Shown here piece by piece: positions 10,600 to 19,940 of a stretch of DNA of 64,000 nucleotides. Under the pieces are notes generated by a model. The model did no database searches. It was not told where the DNA came from and saw only the letters and a list, made by a program, of their open reading frames with translations. The first letter of the stretch is position 1. Every line of letters starts with the position of its first letter. The translations under genes and the position numbers were made by a program. Source of the DNA: Streptomyces sp. NBC_01454 (GTDB lineage Bacteria; Actinomycetota; Actinomycetes; Streptomycetales; Streptomycetaceae); the NCBI RefSeq assembly GCF_036227565.1, contig NZ_CP109460.1, forward strand, positions 4,650,001 to 4,714,000, in the 5' to 3' direction.

Positions 10600-12024
10600 A
10601 TGAGGACTGCCTACAGCGTGGAGACCGTGCGGGCCGCCGAGCAAGAGCTCATGGCCCGGCTGCCCGAAGGGGCCCTGATGCAGCGGGCCGCGGCCGGACT
10701 GGCCGTGGCCTGTGCGGAGTTGCTGGGGCGGGTGTACGGCGCCCGGGTGGTGCTGCTGGTGGGCAGCGGGGACAACGGCGGGGACGCGCTGTACGCCGGT
10801 GCCCGGCTGGCCCGCCGGGGGGCCGGGGTGGTGGCCGTGCTGCTGTCGCCCGAACGGGCCCACCGGGGCGGGCTCGCCGCGCTGCGGTCGGCCGGGGGGA
10901 GGGTGTCGGACGACGCGCCGCGGGACCTCGCCCGGGCCGATCTGGTGGTGGACGGGATCGTCGGGATCGGGGGACGCGGCGGGCTGCGGCCCGAGGCGGC
11001 ACAACTGGCGCGGGCGGCACGGGAGTCGGCGCCGGTGGTGGCCGTCGATCTGCCGAGCGGGGTGGACGCGGACACCGGCGAGGTGAGCGGGGAGGCGGTA
11101 CGGGCCGACGCCACGGTCACCTTCGGCGCGTACAAGCCGGGGCTGCTGACCGACCCGGCGCGGGAGCGGGCCGGCGCGCTGCGGCTGGTGGACATCGGGC
11201 TCACGCTGCCGGCGGAGGCCGCCATGGAGGCGTTGCAGCACGCGGACGTGGCGGAGCTGCTGCCGCGCCCGTCGGCCGAGAGCGACAAGTACCGGCGGGG
11301 CGTGGTGGGGGTGGTCGCCGGGTCCGCGCGGTATCCGGGGGCGGCGGTGCTCGCGGTGGCCGGTGCGCTGCGGGGCGGCGCGGGCGCGGTGCGCTACGTC
11401 GGCCCGGCCGCGGACGCGGTACTGGCCCGCTTCCCGGAGACGCTGGTGCACGCCGGGCCGCCGGACAAGGCGGGGCGGGTGCAGTCGTGGGTGATCGGGC
11501 CCGGGATCGGGGACGAGTCGGACGCGCTGGAGGATGTGCTGGCGTCGGACGTGCCGGTGCTGGTGGACGCGGACGGGCTGCGGTTCCTGACGCCGCGGCG
11601 GGTGCGGGAACGCGGCGCGGAGACGCTGCTGACGCCGCATGCCGGGGAAGCGGCGGCGCTGCTCGGGTGCGGACGCGCGGAGGTCGAGGCGGCACGGCTG
11701 GCGTCCGTACGGGAGTTGGCGCGGACCTTCGGTGCCACGGTGCTGCTCAAGGGCTCGACGACGCTGGTCGCGGCGGCCGGCGGTCCGGTGCGGGTGAACC
11801 CCACCGGGACCGGCTGGCTGGCGACGGCCGGGAGCGGGGACGTGCTGTCGGGGGTGACCGGCTCCCTGCTCGCCGCGGGGCTGCCGGCCCGGGACGCGGG
11901 ATCCGTCGGCGCGTATCTGCACGGGCTGGCCGCGCGCCGGGCGGCCGGACGGGAGGGCGCCCCCATCCTCGCCTCCGAGGTGGCCGCCCATCTGGACGCG
12001 GCCTGGCGGGATGTGACGGGCTGA
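10600..12024 (+). CDS. nnr: Bifunctional NAD(P)HX epimerase / dehydratase
   Basis: 474 residues. Repairs hydrated NAD(P)H: the N-terminal half (about 1-210, GSGDNGGDALY and AVDLPSGVDADTG) epimerizes NAD(P)HX, and the C-terminal kinase-like half (ADP-dependent; NPTGTGWLATAGSGDVLSG) dehydrates the S form. Length is normal for the fused YjeF-type protein. No ribosome site is evident; GAGACT ends 7 nt before the ATG. It is placed between acpS and the wall genes as in other streptomycetes. Confidence 0.93.
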   Translation: MRTAYSVETVRAAEQELMARLPEGALMQRAAAGLAVACAELLGRVYGARVVLLVGSGDNGGDALYAGARLARRGAGVVAVLLSPERAHRGGLAALRSAGGRVSDDAPRDLARADLVVDGIVGIGGRGGLRPEAAQLARAARESAPVVAVDLPSGVDADTGEVSGEAVRADATVTFGAYKPGLLTDPARERAGALRLVDIGLTLPAEAAMEALQHADVAELLPRPSAESDKYRRGVVGVVAGSARYPGAAVLAVAGALRGGAGAVRYVGPAADAVLARFPETLVHAGPPDKAGRVQSWVIGPGIGDESDALEDVLASDVPVLVDADGLRFLTPRRVRERGAETLLTPHAGEAAALLGCGRAEVEAARLASVRELARTFGATVLLKGSTTLVAAAGGPVRVNPTGTGWLATAGSGDVLSGVTGSLLAAGLPARDAGSVGAYLHGLAARRAAGREGAPILASEVAAHLDAAWRDVTG

Positions 12025-12121
12025 CAGCTGCCGCGCCAGGCGTTACGCCCCGCGGGGGAAAGGGGCGGGCACCAGGGCGAACCTGGTGCGCGGCGGGCTT
12101 GTACGACCGCGCGGCCACGGC

Positions 12122-12970
12122 ATGCGTGAGGGCATGAAACGCACCTTTTCGGCGCTGCTGGTCTGCGCCTCGCTGCTCGTCGCCGCCGGACCGTCCGCGG
12201 TGGCCGTCGCCCCGTCGTCCGTGCCGTCGTCCGCGCCGTGGCAGGTGTCCGGACTGGTACCCGGCATTCCGCAGGAGCCGGGCCGGCCGGGCCGGGCGCC
12301 CGCGGTCTCCCCGGACGGGGCGAGGCGGCCGCACCTCGAGTACGTGCCGCGGTCCGAGGCGGCGCCCCAGGGCCTGCGGGCGGCGGCGTGCAGCCGGACC
12401 ACCGGGCCCTACCAGCGGCAGGCGGAGCGCTATCTGCGGCGGGACGTGGACGGACGGCAGAGCCAGGGGGACTGCCGGGCGATCCGGCGCTTCCAGCAGG
12501 CGCACCGCATCGCGCCGGCCACCGGGTTCGCCGGACCGGTCACCGGTGCCATGGTGCGGCTGATGCGGGCCAGGAAGGACCCCAACCGGGCCGGACACTG
12601 CCCCGACCGGGCCGAGCGCACGGCCTGTGTCGATCTGAACCGGCAGCTGATGTGGGTGCAGCAGGACGGGCGGGTGATCCTCGAGCCGGTCACGATCCGC
12701 TCCGGCGCGCCGACGATGGAGACCCGTACCGGGTCGTACCGGATCTATCTGCGGCACCGGCGGCACATCTCGAACCTCTACCACACGTCCATGCCCTACG
12801 CGCAGTTCTTCGACCGCGGGGAGGCGCTGCACGGCGTCTACGAGGACATCTACTCCGGGCCGGGCTCGCACGGCTGCGTCAATCTCACCATGACGGACGC
12901 GCGGAGGGTCTGGGAAGTGCTGAGGAAGGGCGACGTCGTGTACGTCTGGGGGCGGAAACCCAGCGTGTGA
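12122..12970 (+). CDS. L,D-transpeptidase with peptidoglycan-binding domain
   Basis: 282 residues, secreted. Signal peptide about 1-30 (MREGMKRTFSALLVCASLLVAAGPSAVAVA). A peptidoglycan-binding helical domain at about 95-140 (CRAIRRFQQAHRIAPATGFAGPVT) precedes a YkuD domain with the full active site HGVYEDIYSGPGSHGCVNL. Such enzymes make 3-3 cross-links or attach proteins to the wall. ATG 12134 is an alternative start. It precedes alr, also a wall gene, but with its own spacing. Confidence 0.88.
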   Translation: MREGMKRTFSALLVCASLLVAAGPSAVAVAPSSVPSSAPWQVSGLVPGIPQEPGRPGRAPAVSPDGARRPHLEYVPRSEAAPQGLRAAACSRTTGPYQRQAERYLRRDVDGRQSQGDCRAIRRFQQAHRIAPATGFAGPVTGAMVRLMRARKDPNRAGHCPDRAERTACVDLNRQLMWVQQDGRVILEPVTIRSGAPTMETRTGSYRIYLRHRRHISNLYHTSMPYAQFFDRGEALHGVYEDIYSGPGSHGCVNLTMTDARRVWEVLRKGDVVYVWGRKPSV

Positions 12971-13029
12971 GCACGGTTTCCCCGCCCGTCCCCCGGGGTG
13001 TCACGGCGCCGCCTGCGACACTGAGGGGG

Positions 13030-14217
13030 ATGAACGAGACAGCAAAGCGCGCCCGCGCCACCATCGACCTCGCCGCCGTGCGGTCGAATGTGCGTGCCCT
13101 CAGGGACCGCGCACCCCGGGCAGAGCTGATGGCCGTGGTCAAGTCCGACGGCTATGGACACGGGGCGGTGCGCTGTGCGCGCGCCGCCCGTGAGGCCGGT
13201 GCGGGCTGGCTGGGCACGGCGCTGCCCGAGGAGGCGTTCGCGCTGCGCGCGGCCGGCGACACCGGGCGGCTGATGTGCTGGCTGTGGACGCCGGGCGGCC
13301 CCTGGCGCACGGCCGTCGAGCAGGACATCGACATCTCGGTGAGCGGGCTGTGGGCGCTGCGTGAGGTGACCGCGGCGGCGCGGGAGTGCGGCCGTACCGC
13401 CCGCGTCCAGCTCAAGATCGACACCGGTCTCGGCCGCAACGGCTGCGCGCCCGCCGACTGGCCGGAGCTGACCGCTGCGGCCCGCGCCGCCGAGGCCGCG
13501 GGCGCGCTGCGGGTCACCGGCGTCTGGTCGCACTTCGCCTGCGCCGACGAACCCGGCCACCCCTCGATCGCCCTCCAGCTGACCGCCTTCCACGAGGCGT
13601 TGGCGATCGCCGGCCGGGCCGGGCTGCGCCCCGAGGTCCGGCACCTCGCCAACACCCCGGCGCTGCTGACCCTCCCCGAGGCGCACTTCGACCTGGTCCG
13701 TACCGGTATCGGTATCTACGGCATCTCGCCCAGCCCCGAACTCGGCACCTCGCAGGAGCTGGGGCTGCGGCCGGCGATGACGCTGGAGGCCGCGCTGGCG
13801 TCGGTCAAGCGCGTCCCGGGCGGCCACGGCGTGTCGTACGGGCACCAGTACACGACCCCCGGCGAGACGACCCTGGCGCTGGTCCCGCTCGGCTACGCCG
13901 ACGGCATCCCGCGGCACGCCTCCAACGGCGGCCCGGTGCTGGTCGCCGGCAAGTGGCGCACGGTCGCCGGGCGTATCGCGATGGACCAGTTCGTGGTCGA
14001 CCTGGGCGGCGACAGCGCCGAGCCGGGCGATCCGGCGGTGCTGTTCGGCCCCGGCGACCGCGGTGAGCCGACCGCCGAGGACTGGGCCCGGGTGGCCGGA
14101 ACCATCGGCTATGAGATCGTCACCCGGATCGGAACCCGGGTCCCGCGCGTCTATGTGGACAGCGCCACACGCAGCGAAGCCGGAGGAGACCGCACGCTCA
14201 CGGGGGGTACGGCATGA
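13030..14217 (+). CDS. alr: Alanine racemase
   Basis: 395 residues. PLP enzyme that makes D-alanine for peptidoglycan. The PLP lysine is in AVVKSDGYGHG at about residue 38, and the catalytic tyrosine of the second domain is in GVSYGHQY. The ATG sits directly after GAGGGGG, which is too close for a normal ribosome site; GACACT ends 7 nt upstream. The reading frame extends further upstream but overlaps the L,D-transpeptidase. The stop overlaps the next start (ATGA). Confidence 0.96.
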   Translation: MNETAKRARATIDLAAVRSNVRALRDRAPRAELMAVVKSDGYGHGAVRCARAAREAGAGWLGTALPEEAFALRAAGDTGRLMCWLWTPGGPWRTAVEQDIDISVSGLWALREVTAAARECGRTARVQLKIDTGLGRNGCAPADWPELTAAARAAEAAGALRVTGVWSHFACADEPGHPSIALQLTAFHEALAIAGRAGLRPEVRHLANTPALLTLPEAHFDLVRTGIGIYGISPSPELGTSQELGLRPAMTLEAALASVKRVPGGHGVSYGHQYTTPGETTLALVPLGYADGIPRHASNGGPVLVAGKWRTVAGRIAMDQFVVDLGGDSAEPGDPAVLFGPGDRGEPTAEDWARVAGTIGYEIVTRIGTRVPRVYVDSATRSEAGGDRTLTGGTA

Positions 14218-15551
14218 CCGAGGGGCAGGAGGCCGCCGCGCAGGCGGTGGAGGCGGCGGCCGAGGCCGCCGGCAACTGGGCGCGGGCGGGCCGGCACGCC
14301 GGTATCGCCGGCGCCGCCATCGGCGTGGTCGCGGCGGGTGCCGCGGCCGGGGTGGCGATAGAGCGGATGACGGTCGGCCGCGGGATGCGCCGCCGGGCCC
14401 GGCTCGCGCTGGACGCCGCCGGTCCGTACGGCACGCTGCGCGGCACACCGGGCGCGGCGATCGCCGAGGACGGCACCGAGCTGTACTACGAGGTCGACGA
14501 CCCGGGCCCGGAGCCCGGCCGGCCGGAGAAGGACGAGCGGGCGGGCAAGGGCGCCAAGAACGCCAGGAACGGCAAGGGCGACCGTTCGGCCAAGCCCGTC
14601 CGCGGCAAGGAGGCCCGTGCCGCGCAGGAGGCCCACAGCGGTCTGCGCAAGCGGCTGACCGCGGCGCTCGGCCGGCGCTCCATGGCCCCGACGGTCGTTT
14701 TCAGCCATGGCTACTGCCTCAGCCAGGACTCCTGGCACTTCCAGCGCTCGGCGCTGCGCGGCACGGTGCGCACCGTCCACTGGGACCAGCGCAGCCACGG
14801 CCGCTCCTCGCGCGGCCACGGCCAGATCGACGGCACCGAGGAGGTCACCATCGACCTGCTCGGCCGGGACCTGAAGGCGGTGCTGGACGCCGCGGTCCCC
14901 GAGGGGCCGATCGTGCTGGTCGGGCACTCCATGGGCGGGATGACGGTGATGGCGCTGGCCGACCAGTTCCCGGAGTTCGTCGCGGAGCGGGTGGTCGGGG
15001 TGGCCCTGATCGGCACGTCCGCGGGACGGCTGAGCGAGGTCACCTACGGGCTGCCGTCGATGGGCATGAAGGCCTTCCACTGGCTCGCGCCGGGCGTGCT
15101 CAAGGCGCTGGGCTGGCAGAGCGAGATCGTCGAGCGCGGGCGGCGGGCCACCGCCGATCTCTTCGCGGGGCTGATCAAGCGCTATTCGTTCGGGACGCCG
15201 GAGAAGGTGGACCCGAGCATCGCGCGGTTCGGCGAGCGGCTGATCGAGGCGACCCCGATCGATGTGGTCGCCGAGTTCTTCCCGGCCTTCGCGGTGCACG
15301 ACAAGACCGAGGCGCTGGTGGCGTACGACGCGGTGCCCGCGCTGGTGCTCGCCGGGGAGAGCGATCTGATCACCCCGGCCGACCACAGCCGGACGATCGC
15401 CGAGGTGCTGCCCGACGCCGAGCTGGTGTGTGTCCCGGAGGCCGGGCACCTGGTGATGCTGGAGCGGCCCGAGCTGGTCAACGAGCATCTGGTGTCGCTG
15501 GTGGAGCGGGCGAGCGCGGCGGCCCGCAGCTCCCGGCACGCCCGCGCCTGA
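14214..15551 (+). CDS. Alpha/beta hydrolase, membrane-anchored
   Basis: 445 residues. An Ala/Gly-rich hydrophobic segment at about 25-48 may anchor it. A Lys/Arg/Gly-rich spacer (about 100-145) precedes an alpha/beta hydrolase fold: VVFSHGYCLSQDSW (oxyanion region), nucleophile elbow GHSMGGM, acid GESDLITP and His in AGHLVMLERPELV. The substrate cannot be told. Overlaps alr by 4 bp and probably shares its mRNA. Confidence 0.9.
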   Translation: MTEGQEAAAQAVEAAAEAAGNWARAGRHAGIAGAAIGVVAAGAAAGVAIERMTVGRGMRRRARLALDAAGPYGTLRGTPGAAIAEDGTELYYEVDDPGPEPGRPEKDERAGKGAKNARNGKGDRSAKPVRGKEARAAQEAHSGLRKRLTAALGRRSMAPTVVFSHGYCLSQDSWHFQRSALRGTVRTVHWDQRSHGRSSRGHGQIDGTEEVTIDLLGRDLKAVLDAAVPEGPIVLVGHSMGGMTVMALADQFPEFVAERVVGVALIGTSAGRLSEVTYGLPSMGMKAFHWLAPGVLKALGWQSEIVERGRRATADLFAGLIKRYSFGTPEKVDPSIARFGERLIEATPIDVVAEFFPAFAVHDKTEALVAYDAVPALVLAGESDLITPADHSRTIAEVLPDAELVCVPEAGHLVMLERPELVNEHLVSLVERASAAARSSRHARA

Positions 15552-15687
15552 GCCACGCCCGGGTGGCCCGGCCGGCCCGCTCCACACCGCCGCCGGGCCC
15601 CCGACCAGGCATGATCCACTCGCCCGCCGGGCCCGCCCGGGACCCGGTCCGGGACCGCCCCCGCGTCCGGGCCGTACCATTTGCGGC

Positions 15688-16206
15688 ATGAGCACCACCG
15701 GCGCGATGGCGCACGTAACCGTCAAGTCCCCCGACCAGATGCAGGAGTTGGGCCGTCGGCTGGCCCCGCTGCTGCGCCCCGGCGACCTGGTGCTGCTCAC
15801 CGGTGAGCTGGGGGCCGGCAAGACCACGCTGACCCGCGGCCTGGGGGAGGGCCTGGGCGTGCGCGGCGCCGTCACCTCCCCCACGTTCGTCATCGCCCGG
15901 GTCCACCCCTCGCTGACCGGCGGCCCCGCGCTGGTGCATGTCGACGCCTACCGGCTCGGCGGCGGCCTGGACGAGATGGAGGACCTCGACCTCGATGTCT
16001 CGCTGCCGGAGTCGGTGGTGGTCGTGGAGTGGGGTGAGGGCAAGGTCGAGGAGCTCTCCGAGAACCGCCTCCAGGTGGTCATCGGGCGCGCCATGGGGAG
16101 CGACGGGGTGCCGGAGTCCGACGCGGACGATGTCCGTGAGGTGACGGTGACCGGCCTCGGCGCGCGCTGGGCGGAGGCCGGGCTGCCCGCGCTGGAGACC
16201 TGCTGA
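15688..16206 (+). CDS. tsaE: tRNA t6A synthesis ATPase TsaE
   Basis: 172 residues. ATPase that drives the TsaB-TsaD complex in N6-threonylcarbamoyl-adenosine synthesis at tRNA A37. P-loop GELGAGKTT at 39-47, then SPTFVIARVH, HVDAYRL and VVVEWGEG, all family landmarks. No ribosome site; TACCAT (15675-15680) lies 7 nt before the ATG, so the mRNA is probably leaderless. ATG 15706 is an alternative start. tsaB, rimI and tsaD follow after two short genes. Confidence 0.95.
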   Translation: MSTTGAMAHVTVKSPDQMQELGRRLAPLLRPGDLVLLTGELGAGKTTLTRGLGEGLGVRGAVTSPTFVIARVHPSLTGGPALVHVDAYRLGGGLDEMEDLDLDVSLPESVVVVEWGEGKVEELSENRLQVVIGRAMGSDGVPESDADDVREVTVTGLGARWAEAGLPALETC

Positions 16207-16327
16207 CCGCGGGCGGACCGGATACCGCGGGGGTCGGACGAGCCGCAGGCCGGTAGTTTCCGACAAGCCGTCGGTAAGATGTTGCGTACCCGGTACCGGG
16301 CGTGGTGACATGGGGAGAGACCCCTAG

Positions 16328-16346
16328 TTAGGTCAGCCTAAGTAGC
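16328..16346 (+). promoter_or_regulatory. Partial iron-box-like site
   Basis: TTAGGTCAGCCTAA (16328-16341) matches 12 of the first 14 positions of the 19-bp DtxR/DmdR iron box as I recall it (TTAGGTTAGGCTAACCTAA), but the right arm is missing. It lies 52 bp before the next small gene, and a second CAGCCTAG follows. A function as a DmdR operator is only possible, not shown. Confidence 0.3.
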
Positions 16347-16392
16347 CAGCCTAGCTTCTGTCGCTTTGCCCCAGGAGCCCCGGGAGGCGTCC

Positions 16393-16677
16393 ATGTCCGC
16401 CCACCAGCCCTCTCCCACGCCCGGCGGGCGCGGGAGTGCCGCCCTCGCGGCGGCCGGGCGCGCCGAGCACGAGGCGCGCGAGACGCCGACCATGGATGAA
16501 CTGCTGGCGGCCTGCGCCGCGGCCAGCGCCGTCTCCACGCCCCCCGACGCCGCGGACGAAGCCCGCCGGAGCGACACCGCGGCGCCGGACGGCGAGCCAC
16601 GGGAGCAGGGAGAGCCGGAGGGGGCGGACGGGTCCGGGACCGGACCGTTGTCCACCGGCGGCCGCGACGCGGCGTAG
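16393..16677 (+). CDS. Small hydrophilic, probably disordered protein
   Basis: 94 residues with no cysteine, tryptophan or membrane segment. The centre (HEARETPTMDELLAACAAAS) could form one helix; the rest is Gly/Pro/acidic. ATG start with GGGAGG about 7 nt upstream. The upstream spacer carries a half iron box. I do not recognise a family, and the function is unknown. Confidence 0.6.
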   Translation: MSAHQPSPTPGGRGSAALAAAGRAEHEARETPTMDELLAACAAASAVSTPPDAADEARRSDTAAPDGEPREQGEPEGADGSGTGPLSTGGRDAA

Positions 16678-16717
16678 CCCGTAGGGGCGACACCACGGCG
16701 GCCCGGGTACCGCGCGG

Positions 16718-17284
16718 TCAGGGGACGACGACGACCTTGGTGCCGTGCAGCGCGAAGTCCCACATCGCCTTGCCGTCCTCGCGCGACTCACGGATGCCGC
16801 CGGTCTTCTTCCCCGCGCCCGGGTCGGGCCGCGAGCCGTCCACGGCGGCGCTGAAGCCGATCGTGACGCCGCTGACGCCGGCGAACCGCACGACGTGCTC
16901 GATCGCGATGCCGTCGGAGCCCATGACGCTCACCGACCGCGAGCCGACCGCGTAGGCGCCCCGCGGGGGGTTGACCGTACTGGGCGTGACCGTGAACGTC
17001 CGCTGCGCCGTGCCCTTCGCGTCGACCAGCCAGACCCGCTTCGCGCCGAGCGAGTAGACGATCCGCCGTCCCGCGCCGGAGGCCGCGGGAACCGGGGCCG
17101 GGGCGGGGGTCTTGTCCTTCGTGTCGTGCCGGTCCCGGTGGTCCTTGGGGGCCTGGTGGCTGCCCTGACGGGCCTGGCTGAGGGTGTCCGGGGCGGACGC
17201 CGAGGCCTGGTACCCGAGCACCCCGACCGCGACCAGGGCCGCCGCCGTCAGCGCGGTGACGATCGTGCTGCTCTTAGCGGGCAC
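16718..17284 (-). CDS. Secreted YkuD-like (L,D-transpeptidase-fold) protein lacking the catalytic Cys
   Basis: 188 residues. Signal peptide or anchor at about 4-30, then a charged linker and a small beta domain. The domain reads like YkuD (RIVYSLGAKRVWLVDAKG at its start, ALHGTKVVVVP at its end), but the active-site SHGC(I/V)R segment is replaced by KTGGIRES, with Gly where Cys should be. It therefore cannot be a normal transpeptidase. Start GTG 17284 has AAAGG 10 nt upstream; a GTG 11 codons earlier is less likely. The family call is mine and moderately sure. Confidence 0.7.
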   Translation of the reverse strand: MPAKSSTIVTALTAAALVAVGVLGYQASASAPDTLSQARQGSHQAPKDHRDRHDTKDKTPAPAPVPAASGAGRRIVYSLGAKRVWLVDAKGTAQRTFTVTPSTVNPPRGAYAVGSRSVSVMGSDGIAIEHVVRFAGVSGVTIGFSAAVDGSRPDPGAGKKTGGIRESREDGKAMWDFALHGTKVVVVP

Positions 17285-17421
17285 CGCTGTGCCACCTTTC
17301 CTCCCTCTCCCTGCCACCGGCGGGGAGCCCCGGTCCTGGACGCCGGGCTGCGTGCTGCTGACTACGGGGGCGACGGTAGCACCGGAACGGGGACCGCCCG
17401 CCGAGCCGTAGTCTTGAGGGC

Positions 17422-18096
17422 GTGCTGCTGCTAGCTCTTGACACCGCCACCCCCGCCGTCACCGTCGCGCTCCACGACGGATCCGGCGTCCTCGCCGAGT
17501 CCCGTCAGGTGGACGCCCGCCGGCACGGCGAACTGCTGCTGCCCGCCGTCGACCGGGTGCTGGCCGAGGCCGGCCACACGCTCGACGCGGTCAGCGACAT
17601 CGTGGTCGGCGTGGGCCCGGGGCCCTACACCGGCCTGCGGGTCGGCCTGGTGACCGCCGCGACCTTCGGGGCGGTGCTCGGCGTCCCCGTCCACGGCCTG
17701 TGCACGCTGGACGGCCTCGCCCACGCCGCCGGGCTGACCGAGCCCTTCGTCGTGGCCACCGACGCCCGCCGCAAGGAGGTCTACTGGGCGCGCTACGAGC
17801 CCGGCACGACGCCCGGCCCGGCGACCCGGCTGACCGAGCCCGCCGTCGACCGCCCCGCCGACATCGCCGCCGAGGTGGCCGGCGTCCCCGCCGTGGGCGC
17901 GGGCGCGCTGCTCTACGACGAGGTGTTCACCGGCGTACGGCGCGACGGGCCCGAGCACCAGTCCGCCGCCGCGCTGGCCGCGCTGGCCGTGCAGAAGCTG
18001 GCGGCGGGCGAGGAGCTGCTGCCCCCGCAGCCGCTGTACCTGCGCCGCCCGGACGCCCAGGTCCCGGCCAACTACAAGGTGGTCACTCCCCGGTGA
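17422..18096 (+). CDS. tsaB: tRNA t6A synthesis protein TsaB
   Basis: 224 residues. Non-catalytic ASKHA-fold partner of TsaD. Typical N-terminus [16 protein letters not shown] and the strongly conserved [17 protein letters not shown] start; TAGTCT ends 7 nt before it, although GAGGG also lies close by. The stop overlaps rimI by 4 bp, so tsaB-rimI-tsaD form one operon. Confidence 0.96.
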   Translation: MLLLALDTATPAVTVALHDGSGVLAESRQVDARRHGELLLPAVDRVLAEAGHTLDAVSDIVVGVGPGPYTGLRVGLVTAATFGAVLGVPVHGLCTLDGLAHAAGLTEPFVVATDARRKEVYWARYEPGTTPGPATRLTEPAVDRPADIAAEVAGVPAVGAGALLYDEVFTGVRRDGPEHQSAAALAALAVQKLAAGEELLPPQPLYLRRPDAQVPANYKVVTPR

Positions 18097-18650
18097 GCGT
18101 CCGCCCCTCGCCCGACCCGCGCCCCCCGGCGCCGCCGCCGGACGGCCCCGCCGACCGCGGCCTGGTGCTGCGCGAGATGCGCTGGTGGGACCTCGCGCCG
18201 GTGCTGGAGCTGGAACGGGAGCTGTTCCCCGAGGACGCCTGGTCGCCCGGCATGTTCTGGTCCGAGCTGGCCCACGCGCGCGGCCCGCACGCCAACCGCC
18301 GCTATCTCGTCGCCGAGCGGTCCCAGCGGCTGGTCGGCTACGGCGGACTGGCCGCCGTCGACGGCACCGGCGACATCCAGACCATCGCCACCGCCCGCGA
18401 CCAGTGGGGCTCCGGCCTCGGCTCCCGGATGCTGACCGAACTCCTCGGCGCCGCCACCGACTTCGAGTGCCACGAGGTGCTGCTGGAGGTACGGGTCGAC
18501 AACCTCCGCGCCCAGCGCCTCTACGAGCGTTTCGGCTTCGAGCCGGTCGGCTTCCGCCGCGGCTACTACCAGCCCGGCAACGTCGACGCCCTGGTGATGC
18601 GCCGCACCACCCAGACCTCCTCCGAAGCACCCCCCGTACAAGGAACTTGA
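18093..18650 (+). CDS. rimI: Ribosomal-protein-S18 alanine N-acetyltransferase (RimI-type GNAT)
   Basis: 185 residues. A Pro-rich N-terminal extension of about 25 residues, then a GNAT domain ([26 protein letters not shown]; acetyl-CoA loop region [33 protein letters not shown]). The usual acetyl-CoA loop Q/RxxGxG/A reads DQWGSGLG. In actinobacteria rimI sits between tsaB and tsaD as here. Its real target in Streptomyces is not proven. Confidence 0.92.
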   Translation: MSVRPSPDPRPPAPPPDGPADRGLVLREMRWWDLAPVLELERELFPEDAWSPGMFWSELAHARGPHANRRYLVAERSQRLVGYGGLAAVDGTGDIQTIATARDQWGSGLGSRMLTELLGAATDFECHEVLLEVRVDNLRAQRLYERFGFEPVGFRRGYYQPGNVDALVMRRTTQTSSEAPPVQGT

Positions 18651-18655
18651 GACTC

Positions 18656-19810
18656 ATGGCTGACTCACGCGGCGGACCGCTCGTCCTCGGCATCGAGACC
18701 TCCTGCGACGAGACCGGTGTCGGCATCGTCCGCGGCCACACCCTCCTCGCGGACGCGGTCGCCTCCAGCGTCGACGAGCACGCCCGCTTCGGAGGGGTGG
18801 TGCCGGAGGTGGCCTCGCGCGCCCACCTGGAGGCGATGGTCCCCACCATCCAGCGCGCCCTGAAGGACGCCGGCGTCGCCGCCTCCGACCTGGACGGGAT
18901 CGCGGTCACCGCCGGACCGGGCCTGGCCGGCGCGCTGCTGGTCGGCGTCTCGGCCGCCAAGGCGTACGCCTACGCCCTCGGCAAGCCGCTCTACGGCGTC
19001 AACCACCTCGCCTCGCACATCTGCGTCGACCAGCTGGAGCACGGCCCGCTGCCGGAGCCGACCATGGCGCTCCTGGTGTCCGGCGGCCACTCCTCCCTGC
19101 TGCTCGCTCCCGACATCACCGCCGACGTACGCCCCCTGGGCTCGACGATCGACGACGCGGCCGGCGAGGCCTTCGACAAGATCGCGCGGGTCCTCCACCT
19201 CGGCTTCCCCGGCGGCCCGGTCATCGACCGCTACGCACGCGAGGGCAACCCCGACGCGATCCGCTTCCCGCGCGGACTGACCGGTCCCCGCGACCCGGTC
19301 TACGACTTCTCCTTCTCCGGCCTGAAGACGGCGGTCGCCCGCTGGATCGAGGCCAAGCGGGCGGCCGGTGAGGAGGTGCCGGTGGCGGACGTCTCGGCGT
19401 CCTTCCAGGAGGCCGTGGTGGACGTGCTGACCCGTAAGGCCGTCCGGGCCTGCAAGGACAACGGCGTGGACCACCTGATGATCGGCGGCGGGGTGGCGGC
19501 CAACTCCCGGCTGCGGGCGATGGCCCAGCGCCGCTGCGAGGACGCCGGCATCACCCTGCGGGTGCCGCGGCCCAAGCTGTGCACCGACAACGGCGCGATG
19601 GTCGCCGCCCTGGGCGCGGAGATGGTGGCGCGCGGCCGCGCGGCCTCCGACTGGGACCTGTCCGCGGACTCGTCGCTGCCGGTCACCGAGCCACACGTCC
19701 CCGGCGAGGCGTCCGCCGACCCGGAAGCGCACGAGCACGGCCATGAGCCCGGCCATGGCCACGATCACGACCATGTCCACGAGGTGAGCAAGCACAACCT
19801 CTACTCCTGA
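18656..19810 (+). CDS. tsaD: tRNA N6-adenosine threonylcarbamoyltransferase TsaD
   Basis: 384 residues. Transfers threonylcarbamoyl to A37 of ANN-decoding tRNAs. The iron ligands are in NHLASH (His117 and His121), with [16 protein letters not shown] and [15 protein letters not shown] later. The last 26 residues are a His-rich tail ([18 protein letters not shown]...) not needed for the fold. ATG start 5 bp after rimI. Final gene of the tsaB-rimI-tsaD operon. Confidence 0.97.
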   Translation: MADSRGGPLVLGIETSCDETGVGIVRGHTLLADAVASSVDEHARFGGVVPEVASRAHLEAMVPTIQRALKDAGVAASDLDGIAVTAGPGLAGALLVGVSAAKAYAYALGKPLYGVNHLASHICVDQLEHGPLPEPTMALLVSGGHSSLLLAPDITADVRPLGSTIDDAAGEAFDKIARVLHLGFPGGPVIDRYAREGNPDAIRFPRGLTGPRDPVYDFSFSGLKTAVARWIEAKRAAGEEVPVADVSASFQEAVVDVLTRKAVRACKDNGVDHLMIGGGVAANSRLRAMAQRRCEDAGITLRVPRPKLCTDNGAMVAALGAEMVARGRAASDWDLSADSSLPVTEPHVPGEASADPEAHEHGHEPGHGHDHDHVHEVSKHNLYS

Positions 19811-19940
19811 GAGGGCGCGGCCGCCGCCGGGACTTCGTTTGTCGTTCTTCGCGCGCTGTTGCCTCCCCCCGCCCGGCGCGTGGCCCGAGGTCTTACCCTG
19901 GCAACCAGCACCGGGCGCGCACGTGGGGAGGCGGCAGGCT

